From Flavobacteriales bacterium UBA6772 (GTDB taxonomy: Bacteria; Bacteroidota; Bacteroidia; Flavobacteriales; Flavobacteriaceae): a DNA stretch of 64,000 bases. The notes under the pieces were generated by a model, which did no database searches, was not told where the DNA came from, and saw only the letters and a program-made list of their open reading frames with translations. The stretch lies in NCBI GenBank assembly GCA_905181765.1, contig CAJIYW010000002.1, positions 21,414 to 85,413 of the forward strand, read 5' to 3'. Both the position numbers and the translations under genes were made by a program. This document shows, one piece after another, positions 44,401-55,780 of the stretch (position 1 is the first letter of the stretch; each line of letters begins with the position of its first letter).

Positions 44401-45986
44401 TTAGAAGTTAGATGCTCCTGTATCCCACCATAATCTTGTTCCTCCATTATCTGCCCCTCCTAAAAGAGAAGTAGCTGCAGTTACACCTGCTGCATTGGTA
44501 GATTTTTCACTATCTACAAAAGGAATTCTTCTAATTTGGATGTCTGTATCAATAGTACCTCCACTTTGGTTACTAGCCACAGGGAAAATTTTAGGATATC
44601 CTGTTCTTCTATACTCAGACCATGCTTCTTGTCCTTCTGGGAACATAGCAATCCACTTTTGAGTAATAATTTTCTCTAATTTTTCTTCATTAGTTCCAGC
44701 TCCAGCCCAAGCAACAGTGCTAGTACTTAATGCTGCAATGTTCATTGAAGGATTAACAGGGTCTATATAGTCTGCAGGTGTAGATGTGTTATCTGCCATA
44801 TAAGCAGCTGCACCACTAGCACCATGCTGTTCGAAAGATAAATTAATTCCTCTTTCATAATTAGCTTGTGCATCACCAGCATTTGCCCATCCTCTTAAAG
44901 CAGCTTCTGCCTGTAAGAAAGCAACTTCTGCAGTTGTCATTAACTGCACTCTAGGTGTATGAATATTATCGTTTATTGCAGAAAAACCAATATAAGCAGC
45001 TTTTTGAGCTAATTCATCCGAATATTCACTTAATAAAGGCATACCACCACGAACTCCTTTTACTGCACCACTAACATCTGTTGGAGCATCAAAGAAACTA
45101 GTAGCTCTAGAATCGTTATAACCTGTTAAGATAGATTCCATAGATGCATTCATTCTAATATCTCCCCATCCATTGTCTATTACAGATAATGGGTGATCTA
45201 AAGTACCATTTACAAAAAATCCATCTGCATTAGCAGTCATTATTCCTAAAGATTGAGCCAAAGCTTTTTCTCCTTCAGACTTTGCTTTTGCAGGATCTAC
45301 TTTAGAAATTCTAATAGCTAAACGTAATCTTAATGAGTTTGCTAACTTTACCCATTGTTTATAATCACCACCATAAGATAAATCGAAAGCTGAAAATCTT
45401 TGCTATCGATATCTGCTGATAAATTAGCTACTGCTGTATCTAAATCTGCAAAGAAAGCATCATAAGCAGCTTCTTGAGAATCATAAACCCCAGCGTTCTC
45501 TAAATCTCCAAAGTTAGAATATACTATTGGTCCGAATACATCAGAAACTCTGTGCATAGCAGCAACCTTTAATATTAATGCAGTACCGTATAATGTTGGG
45601 TAATCATCTTTAGTTAAATCACTAATAGACTTTACATTGTTCATAACAAAAGAATAAGGTACAGACCAGATAAATCCATTCCATCCACTTACTAAACTGT
45701 ATGTTGTGTTATTTGCTCCTGCAACAAAAGGTCTTGGAGGTGTTAAATAACCAGAATATACATCAGCATTTAAATTTTGCTGTAATTGATATGACCACGC
45801 TGGGTTATATTGGTAAATACTTTCAAAAACAGGCTTATATTTAGATCCTACGTGTTGAAAATCTACCTCTAATTGTTCGTCTGTAATATTTTTGTCGTTT
45901 ACGTTAAATTGCTCCAAATCACTACAAGAAGTAACAACCAGTCCTAATCCAACCAAACAAGCAAATAATTTATTTATATTTTTCAT
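44401..45986 (-). pseudogene. SusD/RagB family outer-membrane lipoprotein, one frameshift
   Basis: Glycan-binding lid of the SusCD import pair. The N-terminal piece (45986-45348) has a lipoprotein signal, FACLVGLGLVVTSC, and runs to SKDFQLSIY. The intended frame continues as FSAFDLSYGGDYKQWVKLAN, then RLRLAIRISK and on to the C-terminal piece that starts in the track at 45261. Adding one T in the four-T run at 45393-45396 restores a single frame of 528 residues with the usual SusD ending (RRIPFVDSEK...GGTRLWWDTG). It is complete apart from that one base, so it could be a recent mutation or a sequence error. Confidence 0.88.
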
Positions 45987-45997
45987 CTTGTTATTTT

Positions 45998-48900
45998 TTA
46001 GAATGTTAAATTAATGTTTAAACCGATACTTCTAGAAGATGGTAAACCTAAAACATCTACACCTTGTAATGCATTTCCTGTACTTAAAGATACGTTAGGG
46101 TCATGTGGTGCATCTTTGTAAAAGAAAAATAAGTTACTACCTACTACAGATGCTTTTACTCTTTTGAAGAAAGAATCTTCAGCTAAGTTAAAGTTATATC
46201 CAACTGCTAACTTCGGCTAATCTTACATTAGTTGCACTGTATACATATTCTCCAGTAAAACCATTTCTACCACCTACTTTACCGTAGTAATCTTGTGCAG
46301 TTAATGTTGATGTTGTACCTGCTAAATCAACAACATCTACAGTTCCGTTAGCAGTTTCTCTAGCAGAATTATTACTAAATCCTTCTACAATTGCTTCTGT
46401 CATACTTACAGTTTCTCCACCAAATTTTCCATCAATTAAGAAGTCTAATGTAAAGTTTTTGTACTGAAATGAGTTATTCCAACCTAAATTGAAATCTGGG
46501 TTAGCGTTACCTACTTTAGTTAAACCATCTACTAAATCAGTATCATCAGCAAGAACAGCATCACCATCTATGATAGGAAGTCCGTTAGCATCTCTTCTTA
46601 CAACTTGTGCATAGATATCTCCAAAAGAACCTCCTTCAACTAAGTAAGACCCGAAAGTATTTACACCTTTTGATGAAATAGTGAAAAAACTTAAATCAGA
46701 ACCAGGAAGATCAGTGTCTACTAATTGTTTCAATCGTATTTTTGTTTAAAGAAAAGTTAACTGTTGTTGTCCAATTGAAATCTTCACTCTTAACAGGAGT
46801 TGCAAAAACTGAAGCTTCTATACCTTTGTTTAAAATATCTCCTGCATTAATTCCTGCATACTCCAGAACCGACAACCTGTTGTCGACTACATTGGTACTT
46901 GGAAATAATTGGTCGATTGTACTAGTTCTATAGTACCCAAGGTCAAAACCTACTCTGTTTTCATAGAATTTCCATTCAGTACCTATTTCAAAAGAACGTT
47001 GTCTTTGTGGTCTAGGTGTTGTTCCTGGATATGGTCTTACTGGAGTTGTACCACTAATACCTCCACCAAAATTAATAGATCTATTAGGGCTAATTTGATC
47101 TGCACCAAACCCGCTACCAACCTCAGCATAAGAAGCTCTTACTTTTGCAAAAGAAACGTTGCTTCCTAAATCAACAAGGTCACTTAAGATTCCTGTTAAA
47201 CCAATTGAAGGGTAGAAGAAAGAATTGTTGGCTTCTGGTAAAGTAGAAGTCCAGTCATTTCTTGCAGTAAGGTCTAAAAATAAATTGTCATTTAAACCAA
47301 TAGTTGCACTCGCAAAGATAGAGCTACCTCTAATTTCTAAAGAGTTTTGTCTAAAATCTACACCTGGGTTAGCGTTAAAGTTTTGAAAAGAAAAAACATT
47401 TGCAAATTGTAAACCTCCGTTTGTTCCTGAGTCTCCTCTAAAAGATTCTGCAGTAGATCTAGTAGTACTTAAACCAACAACCCCGTTTACAGAAATTTTA
47501 TCATTTACTTTTGTATTTATGTTAGCTATAACATCTCCATAAATTTGAGTGAAGTCATTTTGAGTAACAATATATCTACCATTTAATGGAGCTAATGTAC
47601 CATTTGTAGTAGCGTAAATCTTTTTGTTAAAATCTAATAAAGATTTGTCATAAGTACCTCTTGTTTGAAGAGATAACCAATCGTTAATAACAAAGTTTAA
47701 CTTCAAAGAAGCTAAAAGTTTTTTGTTCTATCTTCTGAAGCATTTCTGTTTGTTATCCAAAAAGGATTTTGCTCAATATCAGACGTTCCTCTAAACCAAC
47801 GTTGTTCCATGATGTTTCTGCCTGCATCATACGCCTCAAAATTAGAATAATCAGATAAAGTTTCACCTGGAGAATCAAAACCATAAACACCTACTAAAGG
47901 GTTAAAGTATAATCCAGAAACTGGTCTGTTATCGATGTCTTGAGTAGACGCCATAACACTAGCATTTAAAGTAACTTTATCGTTTAAAAACTTTGCAGTT
48001 TCTCTTACGTTAATAGTGTGTTGCTTTAATTTGTTAGTTGGCATAATTCCAGAAGCAGTTGTATTACTATAAGAAAAATACGTTTGTGCTTTTTCTGTAC
48101 CTCCAGAAACATTTAAAGAGTTAATGCTTGTAACTCCTGTTCCTAAGAATGAATCAACATTACTTTGAGCATCAGAATTAAAGTCCATCATGTAAGCAGC
48201 ATTTTCAACAGTTAAGTTTGAAGAAAAATTTACTTTAAAAGCACCATCTTTACCTTTTTTAGTTGTTATTAAAATAACACCATTTAAACCAGCACTACCG
48301 TATAATGCAGAAGCAGATGCTCCTTTTAATACAGTTAAAGATTCAACATCATCTGGGTTAATTAAAGATAAAGCGTCTCCACCATCTCTGTTTCCACCAC
48401 CAGCGTCTCCAAAAGTTTCTCCTGGTTGTCCTGAAGAAGGGTTTGATAAAGGAATACCATCAACAACATATAAAGGTTGATTGTTTCCAACAGAAGCATT
48501 ACCTCTCATTAAAACCTTTACAGATCCACCAGCACCAGATGCACTTCTAGTAATAGATACACCAGATACTTTACCGGATAAACTATTTATTGGGTTTGTT
48601 TGTTTTACTCTGCTTAACTCATCTGATTTAATATCTTGAGCAGCGTAAGTTAAAGACTTTCTTGATTTTTTAATACCAAGTGCAGTAATAACAATTTCAT
48701 CTAATTGACTTGCGTCATCTTCTAATACTACATTTAATGTAGTAGTGCTACCTGTAACGGTAACTGTTTTTGTTTTCATCCCTAAAGATGAGAAACTTAA
48801 AATTTCTCCTACAGAAGCCTTAATAGTATACTTACCATCAAAGTCTGTTTCTGTTCCTTTTGTTGTACCCTGTACAACAACGCTAACTCCTGGTAAAGTT

Positions 48901-49013
48901 GTACCATCTAATTTAGATGTTACTGTGCCAGAAATACTTTTTTCTTGTGCCTGTACATTTATTGTAAAAACAATTGAAAAAACAGCAATTAGTATTGTGT
49001 AAATTTTTTTCAT
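45998..49013 (-). pseudogene. SusC/RagA family TonB-dependent receptor, three frameshifts
   Basis: Outer-membrane channel for glycan uptake with SusD. It has a signal peptide (MKKIYTILIAVFSIVFTINVQA), a carboxypeptidase-like domain (SGTVTSKLDGTTLPGVSV), and the plug with LYVVDGIPL and SALYGSAGLNGVILITTKKG. The barrel is split over three track ORFs. Frame breaks: one T lost near 47714-47717 (KNF to LASLKLNF); one extra base near 46723 (NTIET to LVDTDLPG); one extra base near 46211 (VRLAE to LAVGYNFN). The last strand ends SIGLNINLTF at 45998. Restored length is about 1004 aa, normal for the family. The start is divergent from the lytS gene. Confidence 0.88.
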
Positions 49014-49221
49014 GTAAATGAATTAAGTTAATTAAATTATTCTTCAATAAAAAGTAGAATTGTATTGGTGGTGAAAAAAATTTTATATGCAAACAACATT
49101 AAAAGAACAATGAATGACGTTTTTTTACTGATTAATTAGTTTTTGATGAGGTTGTTAGTTTTTTTATTTTTTTTAATGTCTTATATTTACATTCTTTAGT
49201 CTTAATTTTAACTACTTTTTA

Positions 49222-50265
49222 TTGAAGAACACTTTTAAAAACATAAGTTATAAGATACCAATTAAGTATCATTTCATATTTTGGATTAGTTATTTTCTTC
49301 TAAATGTTGTTAGATGGGGCAGCTATTATCAAGATTACTGGTATTCCTTTAAATCTAATATAGTTACTGTTACTTTAGGGATGTTCTTAGCGTATTTTCA
49401 TGTTTATTTTTTACTTCCAAAGTTGCTTTTTAGAAAAAAAATTATAAGCTATATTTTATTTTTTTTAATTGGATTAGTTGTTTTTTATGTAATTAGAACG
49501 GAGCTTATATTTATATTTATAAATAATAATGTTTGGCCAGAATCTCAAACTCCTCAAAGGGGATATGAATTTAATCATATTTTAGTTGTTTTTTTAATTG
49601 GTATTTATGATGTTGGATTGACTACAACCATTAAGTTAACGTTAGATTGGATTTTTGATAGAAAAAGGATTGAAAGTCTTCAAGCAAATCAATTAAAAAC
49701 TGAATTACAATTTTTAAAAGCACAAATACAACCGCACTTTTTTTTTAATACGTTAAATAATCTTTATGCTCTAACCTTAGAGAGATCTAAACAAGCACCA
49801 GAAGTTGTGCTTAAACTTTCTGAAATTATGGAGTATATTTTATATGATGCAAAAGAACCTAGAATTAAGCTTTTAAATGAGATAAATTATATTCAAAATT
49901 ATATTGATTTAGAAAAACTGAGGTATGGTGATAAAGTAAGTGTACAGATAAATATGCAAGGTAATATTGAAACCCAAAGTGTTCCTCCTTTATTATTCTT
50001 GCCTTTTATAGAAAACTGTTTTAAACATGGTGCAGTCGAAAATAATAAACTAAATGTTTTGATAGAGTTTGAAGTTAGTCGTAATAACGTCTTAAGATTT
50101 TCTGTTATTAACAATTATAATTCATTTATTGAAAACAAAAAAAACCATGGAATTGGAAATCAAAATGTTTTAAGGAGATTAGAGTTGTTGTATAAAGATA
50201 AATTCAGCTTAGATATTAAAACAGAGGATGAGAGTTATATTGTAGAATTATTAATACCATTATAA
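49222..50265 (+). CDS. LytS/YehU-type sensor histidine kinase
   Basis: Membrane sensor kinase of the His_kinase family that pairs with LytTR regulators. Four N-terminal hydrophobic helices (residues 15-145) are followed by the phospho-acceptor motif QIQPHFFFNTLNNLY and a degenerate ATPase domain with FIENCFKHGA and HGIGNQNVLRRLELLY. The start is a TTG at 49222; no ATG is near. The response regulator begins 17 bases after its stop. It diverges from susC, which makes the GlcNAc locus its likely target (inference). Confidence 0.9.
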   Translation: MKNTFKNISYKIPIKYHFIFWISYFLLNVVRWGSYYQDYWYSFKSNIVTVTLGMFLAYFHVYFLLPKLLFRKKIISYILFFLIGLVVFYVIRTELIFIFINNNVWPESQTPQRGYEFNHILVVFLIGIYDVGLTTTIKLTLDWIFDRKRIESLQANQLKTELQFLKAQIQPHFFFNTLNNLYALTLERSKQAPEVVLKLSEIMEYILYDAKEPRIKLLNEINYIQNYIDLEKLRYGDKVSVQINMQGNIETQSVPPLLFLPFIENCFKHGAVENNKLNVLIEFEVSRNNVLRFSVINNYNSFIENKKNHGIGNQNVLRRLELLYKDKFSLDIKTEDESYIVELLIPL

Positions 50266-50282
50266 TTTAGTATATTTAAATT

Positions 50283-50993
50283 ATGAAAATAAAATGTGTA
50301 ATTATAGATGATGAGCCTTTAGCTATTAAAGTTGTTGAAAATCATTTAAAAGAATTTCAGAATTTTGAAGTTATTGAAACATTTAATAACCCTATTGAAG
50401 CATTATCATTATTAGAGAAAGGAAATGTTGATGCACTTTTTTTAGATATCAATATGCCTAAAATGAACGGTTTAGATTTTGCAGAAATAATAAACTCAAA
50501 AACAAATGTTATTATAACATCAGCATATAGAGAATACGCAGTTGAAAGTTTTGATTTAAATGTTTTAGACTATTTAGTAAAACCAATACCTTTTAATCGG
50601 TTTTTAAAAACGATTAATAAAATTACGCAACAAGTTTATTTACAAAAAGGAATTCAAAAAGAAGAGGACTCCAGTAATGAGTCTTTCATTTTTTTGAAGG
50701 TTGATAAAAAACTAATAAAAATTAAATTTGAAGACATTTTATATGTTGAAAGTTTAAAAGATTACATTAAAGTATTTACAACTTCAGGAAATTATCTTGT
50801 ACATAAATCTTTAACAAGTATGACAGAAGAACTTCCAGATAGTAATTTTATAAGAATTCATCGTTCATATACGATTGCAATAGATAAGGTTAAAAGTGTA
50901 GAAGGTAATTTAGTCGAAATTGCGACCACTAAAATTCCTATTGGTAGAAAATACGTAAATCATGCAAAACGTATTATCTTAAATATAGATTAA
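50283..50993 (+). CDS. LytTR family response regulator
   Basis: Two-component regulator of 236 aa. The receiver domain (residues 1-120) has the acidic pocket IIDDEP and the phospho-acceptor Asp in ALFLDINMPKMNG, and the conserved Lys in DYLVKPIPFNRF. The C-terminal LytTR DNA-binding domain starts near residue 137 (FIFLKVDKKLIKIKFEDI) and includes ESLKDYIKVFT and IRIHRSYTIAI. It is paired with the kinase upstream. Its binding sites would be direct repeats near susC or nagP; I could not identify them by eye. Confidence 0.93.
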   Translation: MKIKCVIIDDEPLAIKVVENHLKEFQNFEVIETFNNPIEALSLLEKGNVDALFLDINMPKMNGLDFAEIINSKTNVIITSAYREYAVESFDLNVLDYLVKPIPFNRFLKTINKITQQVYLQKGIQKEEDSSNESFIFLKVDKKLIKIKFEDILYVESLKDYIKVFTTSGNYLVHKSLTSMTEELPDSNFIRIHRSYTIAIDKVKSVEGNLVEIATTKIPIGRKYVNHAKRIILNID

Positions 50994-51142
50994 GTTCCTA
51001 GATAAAATCATTTAGATTCTAAAATAATTCTGTTTGACATTAATTACATGTCATTGGTAGAATTAGTTTTTTATTTAATTTAACTAATACGTACATTTCA
51101 CTTACTTTAAAGTTTATAAATTATTAAAAATATATAATTATT

Positions 51143-52474
51143 ATGTCTAATGCTACCCAACAATCATCCACAACAAAAAATAACACACTCGTACCAATAC
51201 TTATCATAGCAGGTTTGTTCTTTATTTTCGGATTTGTTACCTGGATCAATGGAGCTTTAATTCCGTTTATGAAAACCATAAATGAGTTAACAGATGCACA
51301 ATCTTATTTAGTAGCTTCAGCATCCTATATTTCTTTCGTTGTAATGGCTTTACCTGCCTCGTATATTATTAATAAAGTTGGTTATAAAAAAGGAATGTCT
51401 TTAGGTTTAATAATAATGGCGATAGGAGCTTTATTATTTATACCTGCGGCGAATGCAAGAACTTATTGGATGTTTTTAACAGCTATCTTTATTCAAGGAG
51501 CAGGTATGACTTTGTTGCAAACTGCATCTAACCCATATATTACCATCTTAGGACCTATTGAGAGTGCCGCAAAACGTATTGCAATCATGGGAATTGCTAA
51601 TAAAGTGGCTGGAGGTCTTGGATCTGTAATATTTGGGGCAATTTTATTATCTGGAATAGATGGTATTAAAGAAAAATTAAATATTGTTGATGAAGCAGAA
51701 AAAGAAAGTCTATTAAACACGATGGCAGACAGTGTTATTACACCTTATATTGTGATGGCAATTGTATTGTTTTTGTTGGGTATCTTAATTAGAAAAGCTC
51801 CTTTACCTAATGTTGAAGCAGCACCTATTGAAGTTTCTGAATCTGGAGAAAAAGCAAAAACTAGTATTTTTCAGTTTCCACATCTATGGTTAGGTGTTTT
51901 AGCTTTGTTTTTATATGTAGGGGTAGAGGTTGTGGCTGGAGATACTATTATTTCTTACGGAATTTCTTTAAACATTCCAGTAGAGGAAGCTAAGTTTTTT
52001 ACACTGTTTACATTAATGGCAATGGTAGTAACATATGCTTTAGGCGTTTTCTTAATACCTAAATATATTAGTCAATCTTTTGCTTTAAAGGTGAGTGCTA
52101 TTTTAGGAATTATATTGTCTTTTTGTATTGTGTATACATCAGGGTTTACATCTGTACTTTTTGTAGCAGCTTTAGGTATTGCAAATGCATTGGTTTGGCC
52201 AGCAATATGGCCTTTGGCTTTAACAGGTTTAGGTAAGTTTACTAAAACTGCATCCGCATTATTAATTATGGCAATTTCAGGTGGAGCAATTATTCCGCCT
52301 TTATATGGCGCTTTGGTTGATGGTAAAAAAGAAGAATTAATAGCAACAGGAATAAACGAAGGAAGCGCATTAGCAGAAGCTGCTTCTTTTGGATATTGGA
52401 TTTTGTTACCTTGTTATATGGTTATTCTTTACTATGCTTTCTGGGGCCATAAAGTAGGTTTAAAAAAGGCTTAA
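51143..52474 (+). CDS. Sugar MFS transporter, NagP-like (FucP/GluP family)
   Basis: Inner-membrane proton- or sodium-linked sugar importer. It has 443 residues and about twelve hydrophobic helices. It carries the family signatures FIFGFVTWINGALIPFMK, near the start, GAGMTLLQTASNPYITILGP and ANALVWPAIWPLALTGLGKFT. The position between the LytTR regulator and an acyltransferase of the NagX type, opposite GH20 and GlcNAc kinase genes, points to GlcNAc as substrate (inference; glucose, galactose and fucose porters share the fold). It is 4 bases upstream of the nagX-like gene. Confidence 0.9.
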   Translation: MSNATQQSSTTKNNTLVPILIIAGLFFIFGFVTWINGALIPFMKTINELTDAQSYLVASASYISFVVMALPASYIINKVGYKKGMSLGLIIMAIGALLFIPAANARTYWMFLTAIFIQGAGMTLLQTASNPYITILGPIESAAKRIAIMGIANKVAGGLGSVIFGAILLSGIDGIKEKLNIVDEAEKESLLNTMADSVITPYIVMAIVLFLLGILIRKAPLPNVEAAPIEVSESGEKAKTSIFQFPHLWLGVLALFLYVGVEVVAGDTIISYGISLNIPVEEAKFFTLFTLMAMVVTYALGVFLIPKYISQSFALKVSAILGIILSFCIVYTSGFTSVLFVAALGIANALVWPAIWPLALTGLGKFTKTASALLIMAISGGAIIPPLYGALVDGKKEELIATGINEGSALAEAASFGYWILLPCYMVILYYAFWGHKVGLKKA

Positions 52475-52478
52475 ATTT

Positions 52479-53567
52479 ATGTTGAAAAAAAGAATAGAAT
52501 CTGTTGATGTTTTAAGAGGTTTTGTGATTGCAGCAATGATTTTGGTTAATACACCAGGGAATTGGAGTACTATTTACCCCCCTTTATTACATGCAAAATG
52601 GCATGGTCTAACTCCTACTGATTTAATATTTCCATTCTTTTTATTTATTGTGGGTATCTCTATTTACTTTGCTTATAAGAATAGTAAAAACTCAATTATA
52701 ACATACAAAAAAATAGCGATCAGAAGTTTAAAGCTTTTTGGTTTGGGCTTTTTTCTGAATTTATTTTTACCTTATTTTCCTTTTTTTAATGAATTTGAAA
52801 TACTCAGGTTTCCTGGTGTTTTACAAAGAATAGGAGTTGTGTTTTTTGTTTCATCTGTTTTATATTTAAACTTTAAATGGAAAACAATATTTACAATCGG
52901 AATACTATTTTAATTGGGTATTGGGTATTGTTAGGTTTTATACCATTCCCAGATGGAACTTTACCTACTTTTGATAGAGCGCCTAATAATTGGGCAAACT
53001 ATATAGATTTAAATATTTTAGGTAAACATATGTGGCAAGCAGATTATGACCCTGAAGGTTTATTAAGTACAATTCCCTCAATAGTTACTTGTATATCTGG
53101 CGTGCTAATAGCTAAGCATCTAGACCACTTTAAAAGCATTAAGTATTTGTTTATAATAGCATTTATTTTATTAGGTTCTGGTTGCTGTTTTTAATATTTG
53201 GTTCCCAATAAATAAAGCAATTTGGAGTAGTAGTTTTGTATTGGTAACTAGTGGTTGGGCAACTTTAATTCTTGCAGTAGTTTATTACTTAAAAGATATT
53301 AGACAAATTAAGTTTGGAAACATTTTTAAGTATGTTGGTATGAATGCAATTACCATTTATTTCTTGTCTAGTTTTATCTCTAAAACAATGTACCTAACAA
53401 AAACAGGAGGTAACAATAATCTACATAGCTTTATGTACAATACTTTTTTTGTGCAATCTTTTCTTTCAGATAATTTTTCTTCTCTTTTATATGGGGTTGC
53501 TGTTGTTGCTTTTTACTTAAGTATTGGTTACCTAATGTTTAGAAAAAAAATATTTATAAAGGTATAA
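52479..53567 (+). pseudogene. NagX-like membrane acyltransferase (HGSNAT/DUF5009 type), two frameshifts
   Basis: Relative of heparan-alpha-glucosaminide N-acetyltransferase. Its start is textbook: ESVDVLRGFVIAAMILVNTPG, then HGLTPTDLIFPFFLFIVG and FPGVLQRIGV. The frame breaks in a four-T run at 52908-52911, where a fifth T would give GILFLIGYWVLLGF. It breaks again near 53174-53181, where one base too many separates ILLG from VAVFNIWFPINKAIW. The last part (SSFVLVTSGWATLILAVVYYL) is normal. The two changes cancel, leaving 362 codons. Whether the damage is real or a sequencing artefact is open. Confidence 0.85.
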
Positions 53568-53574
53568 AACAGAA

Positions 53575-54360
53575 TTATACTGCCAAAGAATTTATAAAAC
53601 CTATGGTATGGTTGTTAAACCTTTCTGGTTGTTCTACGTTTACAACATGGCCACAATTGTCTATCACAAAAAGTGAAGCTGTAAGATGTTTTGCAACAAT
53701 ATTTTTTATGGAAGGTAAAAACAAATGATCTTCTGCGCCCATTACATATAAAGTAGGAATTTGAATGTCTTTTGTTCTAAAAAACCTTAATAATGGATTG
53801 ATTTCTGATGTTAATTTAAACCAACGGATAAATTCTTTTTGGTATAGTTTCTTTGCTTCGTTTACAAATAACAATCTAGATTTCTTGTGGTTTTTCTTTG
53901 GCATAATAATAAATGCAAAGAGCTTATAAAGTAGCATGTAAGGAACCACCGATTTAAAGATATTACCAACTTTCATTAGCACTTGAGAACGAAAGTTCAT
54001 CTTTATGATAGCACCACCCATAATCATACTCTTTACCAATTCGGGCCTTTTTTCAGCTAGATTTCTAATTAGAATTGTACCTAAAGAAATACCAATAAAA
54101 TGCGACTTTTCTATCTTGAGAGCATCTATAACTTCTACAATATCTAAAGTAATAGAATCGAAGGTATACTTGGTCTTAAAAGTGTCTTTTAGTTTTATTT
54201 GGCTATTTCCGTGGCCTCGTAAATCTAAAATTAGCACGTTAAAATGTTTTCTAAAATCGCGTACTTGTTTAAACCAAATAGAACTGCTACCTCCTGCACC
54301 ATGCACAAAAGTTACCCATTCTTTAGAAGTTGTATGCGAATATAAATAGTAATTTAACAC
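53575..54360 (-). CDS. Alpha/beta hydrolase
   Basis: Intact 261-residue alpha/beta hydrolase of unknown substrate. The oxyanion region FVHGAGGSSSIWF is near the start, the nucleophile elbow is GISLGT, the acid is in YVMGAEDHLFLP and the base in CGHVVNVEQPERF. No signal peptide is visible. It converges on the nagX-like gene with only 7 bases between the stops, and does not look related to it. Esterase, lipase or C-C hydrolase activity cannot be told apart from sequence alone. Confidence 0.92.
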   Translation of the reverse strand: MLNYYLYSHTTSKEWVTFVHGAGGSSSIWFKQVRDFRKHFNVLILDLRGHGNSQIKLKDTFKTKYTFDSITLDIVEVIDALKIEKSHFIGISLGTILIRNLAEKRPELVKSMIMGGAIIKMNFRSQVLMKVGNIFKSVVPYMLLYKLFAFIIMPKKNHKKSRLLFVNEAKKLYQKEFIRWFKLTSEINPLLRFFRTKDIQIPTLYVMGAEDHLFLPSIKNIVAKHLTASLFVIDNCGHVVNVEQPERFNNHTIGFINSLAV

Positions 54361-54463
54361 TGTTTTTCTTTCAAATTAGAGTACAAAAATAACCTATTTA
54401 TATTTTATAAGATAAGATAGTGCGTTTATTAACGTTTTAAAAATTGCAGTAAAATTGAATTTA

Positions 54464-55736
54464 CTAGTGTTCTTTCTTTTGAACTAGATTTAGTACCACA
54501 AAAACCAATAAAGCAGGCAATACCCAACCTAAACTGTTTTCTGCAAAAGGAATACTACTTTTAATTCCGGTTAAATTTTCTCTAGGAATAATAAACCCAA
54601 GAAAATCTGTAATACTAAAAATAAAAGTTACTAAAACTACGCCTCTAAACACCAATTTAGATGCGTATTTTTCTGGCAGTGTGTTTAATACAATAAGAAT
54701 AATAGTTATTGGGTATAAAAACATGAGTGCGGGCACTGCTAATGTAATTATAAAATCTACTTGATAACTACCCACAATAATTCCAATGATAGAAGCTATT
54801 GCAGCAGTAATAATGTATACTTTTTTAGAATTATTAAAAACACCTTTTATATAATCTGCAGTTCCTGTTACAATACCAACCGCAGTGGTAAAACATGCCA
54901 ACGCAACCAAAATACTTAAAAAAGTAGTTCCGAAATTGCCCAAGGTTTGTGTACTTAAACCTGCCAAAACTTCGGTTCTAGATGCATTTTCTGCAAATGT
55001 TGATGCATACAAAGCACCTGCAAAAATTAAACCTCCATAGATTAAGAGCAAACCTGTACCTGCTATAAAACCTGCTTTTCGAATTAAGGTTCTTTTTGCT
55101 TCAAAGGTAGTATGATTGCTATAGTCTAAAGAAATAATAATTACGGCTCCTACAACCACACCGGCAATGGCATCAAAGGTTTGATACCCTTCTAAAATAC
55201 CGTCTATAAATGGATTTTCAAAACCAGATGTTCCTAAAATAGCTGGAGAAGCAAAGAAAGAAAGACCAATAATTACCAATAAAATAAGCACAATTATAGG
55301 TGTTAAAAAGGTACCAATTAAGACTAATAATTCTAGATCTATTTACCGCAAACAGAAATACTAATAGAAAATAAACAATACTTGTTAGAATTGGCGGCGT
55401 ATCAAAAAATGGCTGAATTGCCATTTCATGCGTTACTGCAGCTGTTCTTGGAGACGGAATGGCTATGGCAATACTATAAATTAAGAAACAAAATAGCGTG
55501 CTAAAAGCAGGAGAAACCTTCTTCCCGAAATCATACAATGTTCCTTGTAATTTTGCATGTGCAAAAATTGCTAAAATAGGAATGGTAATTCCCGTAATAA
55601 TGAATCCTAAAACTACAATCCACCAATCTACGCCTGCTTTTACCCCTAAAGTTGGCGGTAAAATTAAATTTCCTGCTCCGAAAAAGAGTGAAAATAGTGC
55701 AAAACCGGCAATCCAAATTTCTTTTGTTTTGTTCAT
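54464..55736 (-). pseudogene. brnQ: BrnQ branched-chain amino acid transporter, one frameshift
   Basis: Sodium-coupled Leu/Ile/Val importer of the LIVCS family. The true start is the ATG at 55736 (MNKTKEIWIAGFALFSLFFG), not the track's 55793. FFGAGNLILPP is the family hallmark. The frame breaks near 55322: FAVNRSRIISL runs into a wrong frame, and removing one base gives LIGTFLTPIIVLILLVIIGL, then GFENPFIDGILEGYQTFDAIAG and the remaining helices. Restored length is 423 aa with about twelve membrane helices, normal for BrnQ. Otherwise the coding sequence looks healthy. Confidence 0.88.
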
Positions 55737-55768
55737 TGTAATTCTTGTCTTCGTGCCGGAAATATACA

Positions 55769-55776
55769 TATTTTTG
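55769..55776 (+). promoter_or_regulatory. Bacteroidota -7 promoter box (TATTTTTG) almost touching a start codon
   Basis: Perfect TAnnTTTG. The hydrolase ATG is at 55781, only 5 bases after the box, so a start point about 7 bases from the box would make the mRNA leaderless or nearly so. Confidence 0.55.
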
Positions 55777-55780
55777 TGTG

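Noticed and set aside
46742-47169. Plus-strand ORFs inside susC
   Set aside because: They are antisense shadows of the TonB-dependent receptor barrel.
44401-49013. Five separate proteins as listed in the track for susC and susD
   Set aside because: Adjacent ORFs join into single SusC and SusD proteins when one base is added or removed; internal ATGs used by the track are not starts.
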